Notes: generated by a model from the sequence alone, not told the origin. A stretch of 31,092 bases of DNA from Micavibrio sp. UBA1850 (GCA_002338525.1 DDIM01000001.1:147019-178110), one strand, 5' to 3'. Shown: positions 1-9,163, numbered from the stretch's first letter. Made by a program: numbers and translations.

Positions 1-1493
1 ATTGTTTCAATCATATGAACAGGAATACGGATTGTTCGTGCCTGGTCTGCAATTGAACGTGTAATCGCTTGGCGGATCCACCATGTTGCATATGTCGAGA
101 ATTTGTATCCACGGCGATATTCAAACTTATCAACCGCCTTCATCAAACCGATATTACCCTCTTGAATAAGGTCAAGGAACTGCAATCCACGGTTTGTGTA
201 TTTTTTGGCAATCGAAATCACAAGACGCAAGTTGGCCTCAACCATTTCCTTTTTGGCGCGCCCAGCTTCTTTTTCACCTTTTTTAACAGTCTCAACAATA
301 CGGCGGAACTCAGATATAGGAAGCATCGCTTCTTCTGCAATTTCTGCCACTTCATCACGAAGGTCGTTAATTTCAACACCGTGATTGTCTACAAAATCTT
401 TCCAACCTTTACCTTTAAGCTTTCCAACACGTTCTAACCATGATGGGTCAAGCTCTGAGCCATAGTAATTATCAAGAAATGACTGACGATCAACTTTGGA
501 TTTCAAAGCAAAACGCATAATGCGCCCTTCTACTGTCACCAAACGACGGTTCATACCATACAGGCAGTCAATAATTTGCTCGATACGTGCATTGTTCAAA
601 TGAACTTCGTTCATCAAATCAACCATTTCACGCTTGAGATCTTCATATTTCTTATCTGCTTTAGGGTCAGTTTCCTCACCCTTTTGTACAGAATCAAGGC
701 GCGTCACCTGCACCTTTTGCATTTTCTTATATGTTTTTTGGATTTTCTTGAAAAGCTCCAAAACCTTCGGCATGACTTCTTCTTCCATAGCCGCCAAAGA
801 TACGTTGGCTTCCTCTTCATCATCGCCGTCTTCTGATGAATCGTCATCGCTATCATCAGACGATGAATCATCATCGCTTATGTCTGCGTTATCTACATCG
901 TCCTCACCCTCAGACTCCTCGTCATCTTCATCCTTATCAGAAGAATTCATGTCCGCAGTCTTAACGCCGTATGTTGCGTCTAGGTCAATAATATCACGAA
1001 GTAAAATCTCTTCGTCTTCAAGGGCTTTGTGCCATGCGATAATTGACTCAATAGCAAGGGGACTTTCACACATCCCACCAATCATAAGCTCGCGTCCTGC
1101 CTCGATACGTTTGGCAATGGCGATCTCACCTTCACGAGACAGCAACTCAACAGAGCCCATCTCGCGCAGATACATTCTTACAGGGTCGTCTGTTCGTCCT
1201 GTATCATCATCTTTAATGTTACCAGAGGCGTTGTATTCTTCCCCCTCATCTTCATAGTCATCTTCTTTTTCGACAAGCTGAATACCCATTTCAGAAATCG
1301 CAGACATTGCATCTTCAATTTGCTCGGAGTCAAAACTATCTGAAGGCAAGGCTTCGTTGATCTCATCATAAGTAATAAACCCGCGCTTCTTACCTGCCGC
1401 GAGCAGTTTTTTCATGATGGAAGCAAGCGTACCCTTTTTGACACTTGTTACTTTTACCGGTTCTTCTGTTTCTTGATCTTTTGAATCAGCCAT
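1..1493 (-). CDS. rpoD: RNA polymerase primary sigma factor RpoD (3' end outside window)
   Basis: This is the housekeeping sigma-70 factor that directs core RNA polymerase to most promoters. About 497 residues are visible, starting at the ATG on 1493-1491 (MADSKDQETEEPVKVTS). Region 1.1 is followed by region 1.2 (DPVRMYLREMG), a long non-conserved region, and region 2 (EANLRLVISIAKKY, FLDLIQEGNIGLMKAVDKFEYRRGYKFSTYATWW split across 2.1-2.3, then IRQAITRSIADQARTIRIP of 2.4/3.0). The reading frame stays open to base 1, so regions 3-4 lie outside. The non-conserved region holds a very acidic Asp/Glu/Ser tract of about 45 residues (complement of roughly 806-940). The gene lies 142 bp downstream of dnaG on the same strand, with its own likely promoter in the gap. 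Identification is certain; the start is the first ATG with a correct region 1.1 after it. Confidence 0.97.
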   Translation of the reverse strand, partial: MADSKDQETEEPVKVTSVKKGTLASIMKKLLAAGKKRGFITYDEINEALPSDSFDSEQIEDAMSAISEMGIQLVEKEDDYEDEGEEYNASGNIKDDDTGRTDDPVRMYLREMGSVELLSREGEIAIAKRIEAGRELMIGGMCESPLAIESIIAWHKALEDEEILLRDIIDLDATYGVKTADMNSSDKDEDDEESEGEDDVDNADISDDDSSSDDSDDDSSEDGDDEEEANVSLAAMEEEVMPKVLELFKKIQKTYKKMQKVQVTRLDSVQKGEETDPKADKKYEDLKREMVDLMNEVHLNNARIEQIIDCLYGMNRRLVTVEGRIMRFALKSKVDRQSFLDNYYGSELDPSWLERVGKLKGKGWKDFVDNHGVEINDLRDEVAEIAEEAMLPISEFRRIVETVKKGEKEAGRAKKEMVEANLRLVISIAKKYTNRGLQFLDLIQEGNIGLMKAVDKFEYRRGYKFSTYATWWIRQAITRSIADQARTIRIPVHMIET

Positions 1494-1577
1494 AATTTAT
1501 CTTTTTTAAATTTTTATCTCTTTATTTTCTTTTGCATCGTCGCCTTACCTAAAACGAATCACTATGCGAAGCACACT

Positions 1578-1606
1578 ATTAGAACGCATTTTTATCCACA
1601 TGACAA
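1578..1606 (-). promoter_or_regulatory. sigma-70-type promoter for rpoD
   Basis: On the minus strand, TTGTCA (1606-1601) and TCTAAT (1583-1578) are separated by exactly 17 bp. Each hexamer matches the consensus TTGACA/TATAAT at 5 of 6 positions. It lies just past the dnaG stop and about 85 bp before the rpoD ATG, so rpoD can probably be transcribed apart from dnaG. This is a motif match only. Confidence 0.55.
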
Positions 1607-1635
1607 AAGGTGATTTCATAAACACTTGAAATACC

Positions 1636-3525
1636 CTAGTCACCCATCTGACCTTCTGACAGAGATTGCCGCCCCTGCTCTAAAAGTCTACGCATTTCCA
1701 GCACGCGAGCCTCAGATTCCGGCGAAAAATTAATCAGCAATTCTCGCTGCGCAATCCTTAAATCATCTTCAAGCTGTGTATTCACAATACGGCGTATCAT
1801 TTCATTCAAACCTTGGCGAGCCTTCGTTTCAGAGGCATCCTGCCGCGCAAATGACGCGTGATTGTATACACGAGGAGCAAGCACTATTTTCATAGCATCA
1901 CCTGATCCAGCCTGAATTAAATGGTGCTTAAGCTCATCAGAGTCAAGTATTTTATCATCTTTTTCTTGTTGGTCTTCAAACCAGTTAAGAATGTTATCGC
2001 ACAACATTTGCGCGCGCTCATCCATAATCATGCCCGATTCAAGATGCGACGAAAAATCCAACAACAAAAAAGGATGATTTATAAATGTTGCCAGGACAAT
2101 ATCCATATTTATATTTTGATGCCCCGCCCCTGTTGGTCGCGATAGCGCCACATTGTTCTGAACGTTACCCCCTCGCCCCTTGTTGCCTTGCCATTCTTTT
2201 TTAAATGGCGCGCGTTTGGCGCGGAATAATTCCCAAATTTTGTTTTTATACGTTGATCGATAATGCCCCTGCACGACGCTATCTTGAATATTTTCAATTT
2301 TGCGCGCCACTGCTTGCTCTAGCCCCGCCTTGGCCTCAGGCGTATCATAAACCTTGTCCCCAACAATGGTATCCCAAATAAAATCAGACAGGTTTTGCGC
2401 TTGTTTTAAATGCGCGATGAAAGCCTCACGCCCCTGTCCTTGTATAAAGCTGTCCGGGTCTTCGCCATCTGGTAAAAACGCAAGCGTTGCGCTGTGGTTT
2501 GGCTTAAGTAATGGCAACATGCGCTCACAGGCGCGCTCGGCGGCACGTCGCCCCGCATTATCTCCATCAAAACACAAAACTGGATTTTTTTCATCCTTAT
2601 GGATCATTGACCATAAAGACAATATCTGATCCTCGGTCACCGCCGTTCCCAATGGCGCAACAGCCCCCTGAAATCCGGCCTGATGACACACAATTACATC
2701 TAAATACCCCTCAACCACAATCGGCGTGTGCCCATCACGTGCGGCCTGACGCGCTTGCGCCTCACCAAACAACATCTTCCCCTTATGAAAAAGCGGCGTG
2801 TCTGATGAATTCATGTATTTAGGGGGTGTAAAATCGCTTCGTTGCGGCGGTCGCATGTCCTCTGGTAATACGCGCCCTCCAAAGGCGACAACGCGCCCTC
2901 TACGGTCTGACACAGGAAACATAACGCGATCCCGAAAAAACGAATAAGGATCAGTACCTTTGGTTGAGGCCTTCAAAACGCCTGCCTCAATCATATCGGC
3001 ATCCGTAAAACCTTGTGCAATCATATGGGTTCGCAACGCCTGCCCATCTTGCGGGGCATACCCGATGCGAAACCCGCTCATTGTTGTTTGCAAAATCCCA
3101 CGGTTGAGGACGTATTCCAAAACGTCACGGTGGCGCGCATCATGCAGCTGCTGCTCAAACCATGCACACGCAGCCTCTACGACAGCATATAAATCTTTAT
3201 TTTTCTTTTCTTTGGCAACAAACGCAGGGTCAGGGCGTGGCATCTGCATGCCCGCCTGCGAGGCCAATGCTTCGACCGCCTCGACAAATGATAAATTGTC
3301 GTGCTGCATCGTAAAGCCAACGACATCACCATGCGCACCACAGCCAAAACAATGGTAAAATTGTTTTTGATCATTAATGGTAAATGATGGCGTCTTTTCC
3401 TTATGAAAAGGGCAGCAGGCTTTATACTCGCGCCCAGCACGTGTAACTTTGGTACGCCGACCAATCACCTCTGACAATGGCAGACGTGATCTTAACTCAT
3501 CCAAAAATTGCGGTGATATCGACAT
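1636..3525 (-). CDS. dnaG: DNA primase DnaG
   Basis: DnaG makes the RNA primers for chromosomal replication. The 629-residue length fits the family. The N-terminal CHC2 zinc finger shows its ligands C38, H41, C59 and C62 (CCPFHKEKTPSF and HCFGCGAHGD). The RNA polymerase/TOPRIM core follows, with VEGYLDVIV (E272) and CFDGDNAGRRA (D320, D322) as the metal-binding acidic residues. The C-terminal ~180 residues are the less conserved helicase-binding part. The gene sits between yqeY (61 bp upstream) and rpoD, an order often seen in alphaproteobacteria and related to the macromolecular-synthesis operon of gammaproteobacteria. No strong Shine-Dalgarno precedes the ATG, but the N-terminus begins at the usual place for the family. 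Confidence 0.97.
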   Translation of the reverse strand: MSISPQFLDELRSRLPLSEVIGRRTKVTRAGREYKACCPFHKEKTPSFTINDQKQFYHCFGCGAHGDVVGFTMQHDNLSFVEAVEALASQAGMQMPRPDPAFVAKEKKNKDLYAVVEAACAWFEQQLHDARHRDVLEYVLNRGILQTTMSGFRIGYAPQDGQALRTHMIAQGFTDADMIEAGVLKASTKGTDPYSFFRDRVMFPVSDRRGRVVAFGGRVLPEDMRPPQRSDFTPPKYMNSSDTPLFHKGKMLFGEAQARQAARDGHTPIVVEGYLDVIVCHQAGFQGAVAPLGTAVTEDQILSLWSMIHKDEKNPVLCFDGDNAGRRAAERACERMLPLLKPNHSATLAFLPDGEDPDSFIQGQGREAFIAHLKQAQNLSDFIWDTIVGDKVYDTPEAKAGLEQAVARKIENIQDSVVQGHYRSTYKNKIWELFRAKRAPFKKEWQGNKGRGGNVQNNVALSRPTGAGHQNINMDIVLATFINHPFLLLDFSSHLESGMIMDERAQMLCDNILNWFEDQQEKDDKILDSDELKHHLIQAGSGDAMKIVLAPRVYNHASFARQDASETKARQGLNEMIRRIVNTQLEDDLRIAQRELLINFSPESEARVLEMRRLLEQGRQSLSEGQMGD

Positions 3526-3586
3526 GAATTAATGAATAGCACCATATACTCATTTGTGTCTATAGACCGAATGCGACAAAGCGCAT

Positions 3587-4048
3587 TTAAGCAAGCGAGC
3601 CACGAACCAAGCCACTGGCTTTACCCATATCGATACGTCCGGCATAGTCTTTTTTCAAAACAGCCATGACCTTACCCATATCTTTTATGTCTTGAGCGCC
3701 TGTATCTTGAATAATTTTTTCAACAACAGGCTTAAGCTCTTCTTGGCTAAGCTGCTGAGGCAAAAATTCCTGAATGATTGCAATTTCTTCTTCTTCACGC
3801 ACGGCTAGCTCTTCACGTCCCCCCTCACGATAAACTGAAGATGAATCTTTTCGTTGTTTAACCATTGATTGCAATAGCGCCAAAATTTCATCATCTGAAA
3901 TGCCATCTGTATCGCCTTTGGATCTTGCGGCAATGTCACGATCCTTGATCGCGGCATTGATAAGGCGAATGGTTGAAAGCTTCGTCGCGTTCTTGGCTTT
4001 CATGGCATCTTTCATACTGTTATTTAATTCTGTGCGTTTTTCTGACAT
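3587..4048 (-). CDS. yqeY: GatB/YqeY domain-containing protein
   Basis: This is a 153-residue protein of the YqeY family, related to the tail domain of the GatB subunit of the tRNA-dependent amidotransferase. That domain is thought to contact tRNA; the role of the free-standing protein is not settled. Typical features are the N-terminal KDAMKAKNATKLSTIRLINAAIK, given here as KDAMKAKNATKLSTIRL then INAAIKDRDI, the central Lys/Glu-rich helices (KQRKDSSSVYREGGREE) and the C-terminal DMGKVMAVLKKDYAGRIDMG. It is the first gene of the minus-strand yqeY-dnaG-rpoD run and is divergent from carA across an 83-bp gap. Confidence 0.92.
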   Translation of the reverse strand: MSEKRTELNNSMKDAMKAKNATKLSTIRLINAAIKDRDIAARSKGDTDGISDDEILALLQSMVKQRKDSSSVYREGGREELAVREEEEIAIIQEFLPQQLSQEELKPVVEKIIQDTGAQDIKDMGKVMAVLKKDYAGRIDMGKASGLVRGSLA

Positions 4049-4100
4049 TTTTACTTTTTAGCTTTTCTTTTATATCCAGTTTAGGTATTACAATATCTTT

Positions 4101-4121
4101 CCAGTGCCAACAATACACTGG
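4101..4121 (+). promoter_or_regulatory. hairpin in the carA leader next to the ribosome binding site
   Basis: A perfect 6-bp inverted repeat (CCAGTG at 4101-4106, CACTGG at 4116-4121, 9-nt loop) runs directly into the carA ribosome binding site (AAAGGG, then AATC, then ATG at 4132). A TACAAT element at 4089-4094 could be a -10 box, although no good -35 is visible. If it is used, transcription would begin close to the first base of the hairpin. The structure could protect the 5' end or limit access to the ribosome binding site; neither is shown. Confidence 0.4.
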
Positions 4122-4131
4122 AAAGGGAATC

Positions 4132-5292
4132 ATGCCTGATTTTTCACGCATTACAAGACCAAAAAATGCAACCGCCGTTCTTCTTTTAAATAATGGACAA
4201 TACTTCTGGGGCTACGGAATTGGCGCCCAAACCTCTAAAATTGGCGAGATTTGCTTCAATACATCAATGACGGGCTACCAAGAGGTTTTAACCGACCCTT
4301 CATATGCTGGCCAAATCATCAATTTCACATTCCCCCACGTTGGAAATGTAGGAACAAATGATGAAGACCTTGAAACGCACAAGGCCGCTGCACAAGGGCT
4401 CATTATTCGCGAGCCCATCACAAACCCCTCAAATTGGCGATCAACCAAACATTTCGATGAATGGTTAAAAGACAACAACTTATGTGGAATTACGGGGATT
4501 GATACACGCGAGCTGACACAAGATATCCGCGACAATGGCGCGCCCAATGGTATTATTGCCGTCAACTATAATGGCGAGTTTGACCTTGATGCGCTGTACA
4601 AGCAATTGACAGAGTGGAAAGGCCTAGAAGGCAACGACCTAGCCATCACTGTTACGTGCCCCACAACATATGAGTGGACACAAGGGCTTTGGTCACGAGT
4701 AGAAGGCGCTTCAGTTAAAAAAGAAATTACTAACAAGCATGTGGTTGCCATTGATTATGGTGCCAAACACAACATTTTGCGCTGTTTAGCAGATACAGGT
4801 GCAAAAGTAACGGTTGTACCAGCCAACACACCGGCAAACGATATCTTGGCGCTTAAACCCGATGGCGTGTTTTTGTCAAACGGCCCGGGCGACCCGGCAG
4901 CCACTGGGAAATATGCTGTGCCCACCATCCAAACACTCATAGAAAACGATATTCCTATCTTTGGCATATGCTTGGGACACCAGCTTTTAGCGCTTTCACT
5001 AGGCGCAACCACTCGCAAGATGCACCTCGGTCATCGCGGCGCCAACCACCCTGTGAAAAACCACCTTAACGGTATGGTCGAAATCACATCGCAAAATCAT
5101 GGCTTTGAAGTGGTTGAAGACAGCTTGCCAGAAGGCGTTAAGGCCACACATAACAGTTTGTTTGATGGATCAAACGAAGGCTTAATGGTAACCGGCAAAC
5201 CGATCTTCTCGGTGCAGTACCACCCCGAAGCCTCCCCCGGCCCGCAAGACAGCCATTATCTCTTCCACAAATTCGCGGAGATGTTGAAATAA
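4132..5292 (+). CDS. carA: carbamoyl-phosphate synthase small subunit
   Basis: CarA is the glutaminase subunit: it releases ammonia from glutamine and passes it to CarB for carbamoyl phosphate, feeding pyrimidine and arginine synthesis. The N-terminal CPSase small-chain domain (GEICFNTSMTGYQEVLTDPS) is followed by a class I glutamine amidotransferase domain. That domain carries the nucleophile C280 in FGICLGHQLLAL and the His/Glu pair in VQYHPEASPGP. The start at 4132 (MPDFSRITRPKNATAVLLL) gives 386 residues, normal for the family, and follows AAAGGG. The open frame extends upstream to 3973, but that extension runs through the divergent yqeY gene and has no family similarity. carB follows after 51 bp. 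Confidence 0.96.
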   Translation: MPDFSRITRPKNATAVLLLNNGQYFWGYGIGAQTSKIGEICFNTSMTGYQEVLTDPSYAGQIINFTFPHVGNVGTNDEDLETHKAAAQGLIIREPITNPSNWRSTKHFDEWLKDNNLCGITGIDTRELTQDIRDNGAPNGIIAVNYNGEFDLDALYKQLTEWKGLEGNDLAITVTCPTTYEWTQGLWSRVEGASVKKEITNKHVVAIDYGAKHNILRCLADTGAKVTVVPANTPANDILALKPDGVFLSNGPGDPAATGKYAVPTIQTLIENDIPIFGICLGHQLLALSLGATTRKMHLGHRGANHPVKNHLNGMVEITSQNHGFEVVEDSLPEGVKATHNSLFDGSNEGLMVTGKPIFSVQYHPEASPGPQDSHYLFHKFAEMLK

Positions 5293-5343
5293 GCAAGCGC
5301 CCAAAGCAAGTATAGATAAAATTAAAAAAGCTAGAGAGTAAAA

Positions 5344-8300
5344 ATGCCAAAAAGAACTGACATAAAATCAATTTGCATCATCGGTGCAGGCCCTATCATT
5401 ATCGGACAAGCGTGCGAGTTTGATTATTCCGGTGCTCAAGCGTGTAAAGCACTTCGTGAAGAAGGGTATCGAATTATTTTGGTCAATTCAAACCCTGCAA
5501 CGATCATGACAGACCCTGATCTGGCTGATGCCACATATATTGAGCCCATCACACCCGAAGTTGTTGCAAAAATTTTGGAAAAAGAACGCCCCGATGCGCT
5601 GCTTCCAACAATGGGAGGGCAAACAGCTCTAAACACAGCCCTAGCATTGGATGAAGATGGAACATTAGAACGTCTCAACATTGAAATGATCGGCGCCACA
5701 AAAGATGCCATTGAAAAAGCCGAAGACCGCGAAAAATTCCGCAATTGCATGGACGAGCTAGGCCTCGATTCACCCATCAGCGTTATTGCCCATACACTTG
5801 ATGAGGCGCGTGAAGCCCTCGAGCAAACAAAGCTTCCTGCAATCATTCGCCCCTCTTTCACATTAGGCGGCACGGGCGGCGGAATTGCCTACAATCTTAA
5901 TGAATTTGATGAAATCGCAAAAGAAGGCCTTGATGCCTCCCCAACAACAGAAATCCTTGTCGAGGAATGCTTGTTGGGCTGGAAAGAATATGAAATGGAA
6001 GTTGTACGCGACAAAAACGACAACGCCATTATTATTTGTTCAATCGAAAATGTTGACCCTATGGGTGTTCATACAGGGGATTCAATCACCGTTGCTCCTG
6101 CCCTGACATTGACCGATAAAGAATATCAAATTATGCGAAATGCCTCACTTGCGATTTTGCGTAAAATTGGTGTTGAGACAGGCGGATCAAACTGCCAGTT
6201 TGCCATCCAACCTGACACAGGGCGCATGATTGTCATTGAAATGAACCCACGTGTGAGCCGGTCATCCGCATTAGCATCGAAAGCTACAGGATTTCCGATT
6301 GCTAAAATTGCCGCAAAACTTGCCGTTGGCTACACTCTGGACGAGCTAACAAACGATATTACAGGCGGCAAAACACCCGCCTCGTTTGAGCCAACCATTG
6401 ACTATGTCGTGACAAAAATTCCACGCTTTGCCTTTGAAAAATTCCAAGGCGCGGACAATAATTTGTCGACAGCCATGAAGTCAGTAGGTGAAGCCATGGC
6501 CATTGGTCGCAACTTTGAAGAATCTATGCAAAAAGCATTGCGTTCGCTAGAAAAAGACTTGAGCGGCTTTGACGAACTACCAATCGGTGACCCATCAAAG
6601 GAACAAAAAACACCTCACCCAGATCAAATTCGCGCCGTATTGGCAAAGGCCACACCGCAACGAATTCTCTACATTGCACAAGCCATGCGCCTAGGCATGA
6701 GCTTGGACGATATTCACGCCATCACAAAATATGATCCATGGATTTTGGAACGCATACAAAACATCGTAAATACTGAAAAACATGTGAAAGACAATGGCTT
6801 GCCCAAAACACCCGAAGAGTGGGTCAGCGTTAAACGACTAGGATTTGCGGATAAACGTTTGGGCGACATCGTCGGTGTTTCAGAAGAAAAAGTCCGTAAA
6901 GCACGTGTGTCTCATAACATTCACCCCGCATATAAACGCGTTGATACATGCTCGGCAGAAATCCCATCTTTGACGCCATACATGTACAGCACTTATGAAG
7001 GGAACGGCCTCAATCCTGTGCGCAGCGAAATTGAACACTCTGACAAAGAAAAAATTGTCATTCTTGGTGGCGGGCCAAACCGTATTGGGCAAGGTATTGA
7101 GTTTGATTATTGCTGTGTGCATGCAGCATACGCGCTCAAAGATGCCGGCTTTGAAACTATCATGGTGAATTGTAACCCAGAGACCGTTTCAACTGACCCT
7201 GAAACAGCCAATCGCTTATACTTTGAACCATTGACCGAAGAAGACGTGATTGAGCTTATCCACGCCGAAAACCAAAAAGGCCCCATCAAAGGTGTCATCG
7301 TACAGCTTGGGGGACAAACGCCGTTGAAACTCGCCGATCGGCTACAAAAGGAAGGGATTAAAATCCTTGGGACAAGCACAGATGCCATAGACCTTGCCGA
7401 GGACCGCGAGCGTTTCCAAAAACTAATCAATAAGTTAAAGCTGAGACAACCGCCAAACGCTTTGGCATCGTCAGCCGAAGAAGCCATCAAACAAGCCGAA
7501 GAACTGGGCTTCCCCCTCGTCCTTCGCCCCTCTTATGTTTTGGGTGGCGCAGGTATGGAAATTGTCCATAACATGGAAAGCCTCAAAAAATATGTAAGAA
7601 ACGCGGTGCGCGTATCGGGTGCCAACCCTGTTCTTCTTGATCGCTACCTCAAAGAAGCCATTGAAATTGACGTTGATGCCATATGCGATGGTAAAAAAGT
7701 TTATGTTGCAGGAATCATGGAACATATTGAAGAGGCTGGAATCCACTCAGGTGACAGTGCCTGTGTGTTACCGCCTCACTCGCTTCCATATAAAACAGTC
7801 CGCGAGCTGGAAAAACAGACAGAAAAACTTGCGCTAGCCCTTAAAGTAAAGGGCCTCATGAATGTACAATTTGCTTGTAAGCGCAACCGTGACACAGGCG
7901 AATATGATATTCACATCATTGAAGTAAACCCTCGTGCCTCACGAACAGTCCCCTTTCTTGCAAAAGCCACAGGCACTCCTGTTGCCAAAATTGCAGCCCG
8001 TGTGATGGCGGGGGAAACGCTGGCTAGCTTTGAGGCTAGAGGTGTCTTGAAGGGCATGAGCGCCGATCATGTGGCCGTTAAAGCCCCTGTGTTTCCGTTC
8101 AACCGCTTCAACGGTGTTGACCCTCTCTTAGGGCCCGAAATGAAATCGACAGGTGAAGTCATGGGCCTTGATAAGGACGTCGCCCAAGCCTTCCTTAAAT
8201 CCCAGCTCGGCGCAGGCACGTTCCTTCCTCAATCGGGTACTGTGTTCTTATCGGTTAAAGACAGCGATAAGGAAGAAATAGTCAATATTGCAAAAGACCT

Positions 8301-8661
8301 CGCCGCGATGGACTACAAATTAGTGGCCACAGGCGGAACTTGTAAACATCTTAGCCAACATGGCGTTGAAGTCTCGCGTATTAACAAAGTGATGGAAGGC
8401 CAACCGCACGTCGTCGATGCTATCATCAATGGTCAAATTGACTTTATGATCAACACTACAAAAGGGCCACAAGCCATTACAGACTCGATGAGTATTCGAC
8501 GTAATGCGTTAATGAACAAGATCCCATACTACACGCTTATTTCCGCGGCAAAGGCAGGTGTTCAAGCCATTCGCGCGCAAAAATCAAAAGACATCAGCGT
8601 TGCCCCGCTACAGGATTATTTCGCACAAGGCGATACAAGCGACATTGATGATGTAGCTTAA
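5344..8661 (+). CDS. carB: carbamoyl-phosphate synthase large subunit
   Basis: CarB uses two ATP to turn bicarbonate and CarA-derived ammonia into carbamoyl phosphate. The 1105 residues show the duplicated architecture. The first half starts with GAGPIIIGQACEFDYSGAQA and an ATP-grasp domain (RPSFTLGGTGGGIAYN, EMNPRVSRSSALASKATG). An oligomerisation segment follows. The second half starts with GGGPNRIGQGIEFDYCCVHA and a second ATP-grasp domain (RPSYVLGGAGMEIV, EVNPRASRTVPFLAKATG). A C-terminal MGS-like allosteric domain (LVATGGTCKHL, INTTKGPQAITDS) closes the protein. It is slightly longer than the E. coli enzyme (1073). A GAGAG ribosome binding site precedes the ATG. It forms an operon with carA and converges with the small gene at 8667 with only 5 bp between stops. 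Confidence 0.98.
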   Translation: MPKRTDIKSICIIGAGPIIIGQACEFDYSGAQACKALREEGYRIILVNSNPATIMTDPDLADATYIEPITPEVVAKILEKERPDALLPTMGGQTALNTALALDEDGTLERLNIEMIGATKDAIEKAEDREKFRNCMDELGLDSPISVIAHTLDEAREALEQTKLPAIIRPSFTLGGTGGGIAYNLNEFDEIAKEGLDASPTTEILVEECLLGWKEYEMEVVRDKNDNAIIICSIENVDPMGVHTGDSITVAPALTLTDKEYQIMRNASLAILRKIGVETGGSNCQFAIQPDTGRMIVIEMNPRVSRSSALASKATGFPIAKIAAKLAVGYTLDELTNDITGGKTPASFEPTIDYVVTKIPRFAFEKFQGADNNLSTAMKSVGEAMAIGRNFEESMQKALRSLEKDLSGFDELPIGDPSKEQKTPHPDQIRAVLAKATPQRILYIAQAMRLGMSLDDIHAITKYDPWILERIQNIVNTEKHVKDNGLPKTPEEWVSVKRLGFADKRLGDIVGVSEEKVRKARVSHNIHPAYKRVDTCSAEIPSLTPYMYSTYEGNGLNPVRSEIEHSDKEKIVILGGGPNRIGQGIEFDYCCVHAAYALKDAGFETIMVNCNPETVSTDPETANRLYFEPLTEEDVIELIHAENQKGPIKGVIVQLGGQTPLKLADRLQKEGIKILGTSTDAIDLAEDRERFQKLINKLKLRQPPNALASSAEEAIKQAEELGFPLVLRPSYVLGGAGMEIVHNMESLKKYVRNAVRVSGANPVLLDRYLKEAIEIDVDAICDGKKVYVAGIMEHIEEAGIHSGDSACVLPPHSLPYKTVRELEKQTEKLALALKVKGLMNVQFACKRNRDTGEYDIHIIEVNPRASRTVPFLAKATGTPVAKIAARVMAGETLASFEARGVLKGMSADHVAVKAPVFPFNRFNGVDPLLGPEMKSTGEVMGLDKDVAQAFLKSQLGAGTFLPQSGTVFLSVKDSDKEEIVNIAKDLAAMDYKLVATGGTCKHLSQHGVEVSRINKVMEGQPHVVDAIINGQIDFMINTTKGPQAITDSMSIRRNALMNKIPYYTLISAAKAGVQAIRAQKSKDISVAPLQDYFAQGDTSDIDDVA

Positions 8662-8666
8662 GAGCG

Positions 8667-8885
8667 CTAAAGCTTATTTTCAGGATCTTTTACAATGGGC
8701 TGTTGATGGTCGTCGGCACTAGGATAGAGGCGTCTATCTTCAGCTAATATAGCGTATGATTTCTCACGAAGTTCACGCGCTTGTTTTGTTAGCTCACTTT
8801 CAACTTCTTGAGGCGGCTCAGTCGCTTCAAAATGCCGCTTCAAAAATGCTGTGGCTTTGTTGTAAACCTTACTAATTTTGTTCAT
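8667..8885 (-). CDS. small hypothetical protein, 72 aa
   Basis: I do not recognise this protein. It is highly charged, with a basic amphipathic N-terminus (MNKISKVYNKATAFLKRHF), an acidic middle rich in Glu (EATEPPQEVESELTKQAREL), and a Pro/Asp-rich tail. It has no signal peptide or membrane segment. It is probably real because GAGGAT stands at good spacing before the ATG, the frame is not a shadow of another gene, and it fills the space between carB and greA. It is convergent with carB. Its function is unknown. Confidence 0.6.
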   Translation of the reverse strand: MNKISKVYNKATAFLKRHFEATEPPQEVESELTKQARELREKSYAILAEDRRLYPSADDHQQPIVKDPENKL

Positions 8886-9163
8886 AATTTTATATCCTCA
8901 AAAGATACAATAACAAAAAAAAACATAAAAATATGTAAAATTAACAATTATTGTTTTTTATCAAAATGATACCCCGTTGCAACGTCCAAGATAGCGCCAC
9001 CCTCCCCACCCCTAGAATAGACGCATGAAAATGTTAGCTCTTTATAGCAATATAACGACAAAATCTTTCCCTTGACCAAAAACCAGAAGGCTTTTAATGT
9101 TATAGATATTAAAAAGATAATAATCTTTAGTAACTTTCATCAAAACATATACGAGTTAAAAAA
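8886..9163. other. AT-rich intergenic region upstream of greA
   Basis: This 278-bp gap serves the divergent 72-aa gene and greA. It contains a perfect 10-bp palindrome, CGTTGCAACG (8975-8984), the inverted repeat AACAAT-T-ATTGTT (8943-8955), and a 7-bp inverted repeat TTTTAAT/ATTAAAA (9092-9114). TTGACC at 9072 could be a -35 box, but the element 17 bp on (TAATGT) is a poor -10. I see no coding sequence or RNA gene here. Confidence 0.4.

Noticed and set aside
634..1257. Plus-strand open frame rich in Ser
   Set aside because: It is the antisense of the rpoD acidic tract; Asp/Glu codons read as Ser on the other strand. rpoD on the minus strand has clear sigma-70 domains.
3973..4131. N-terminal extension of carA
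   Set aside because: It overlaps divergent yqeY and is not family-like; the ATG at 4132 has a ribosome binding site and the normal CarA start.
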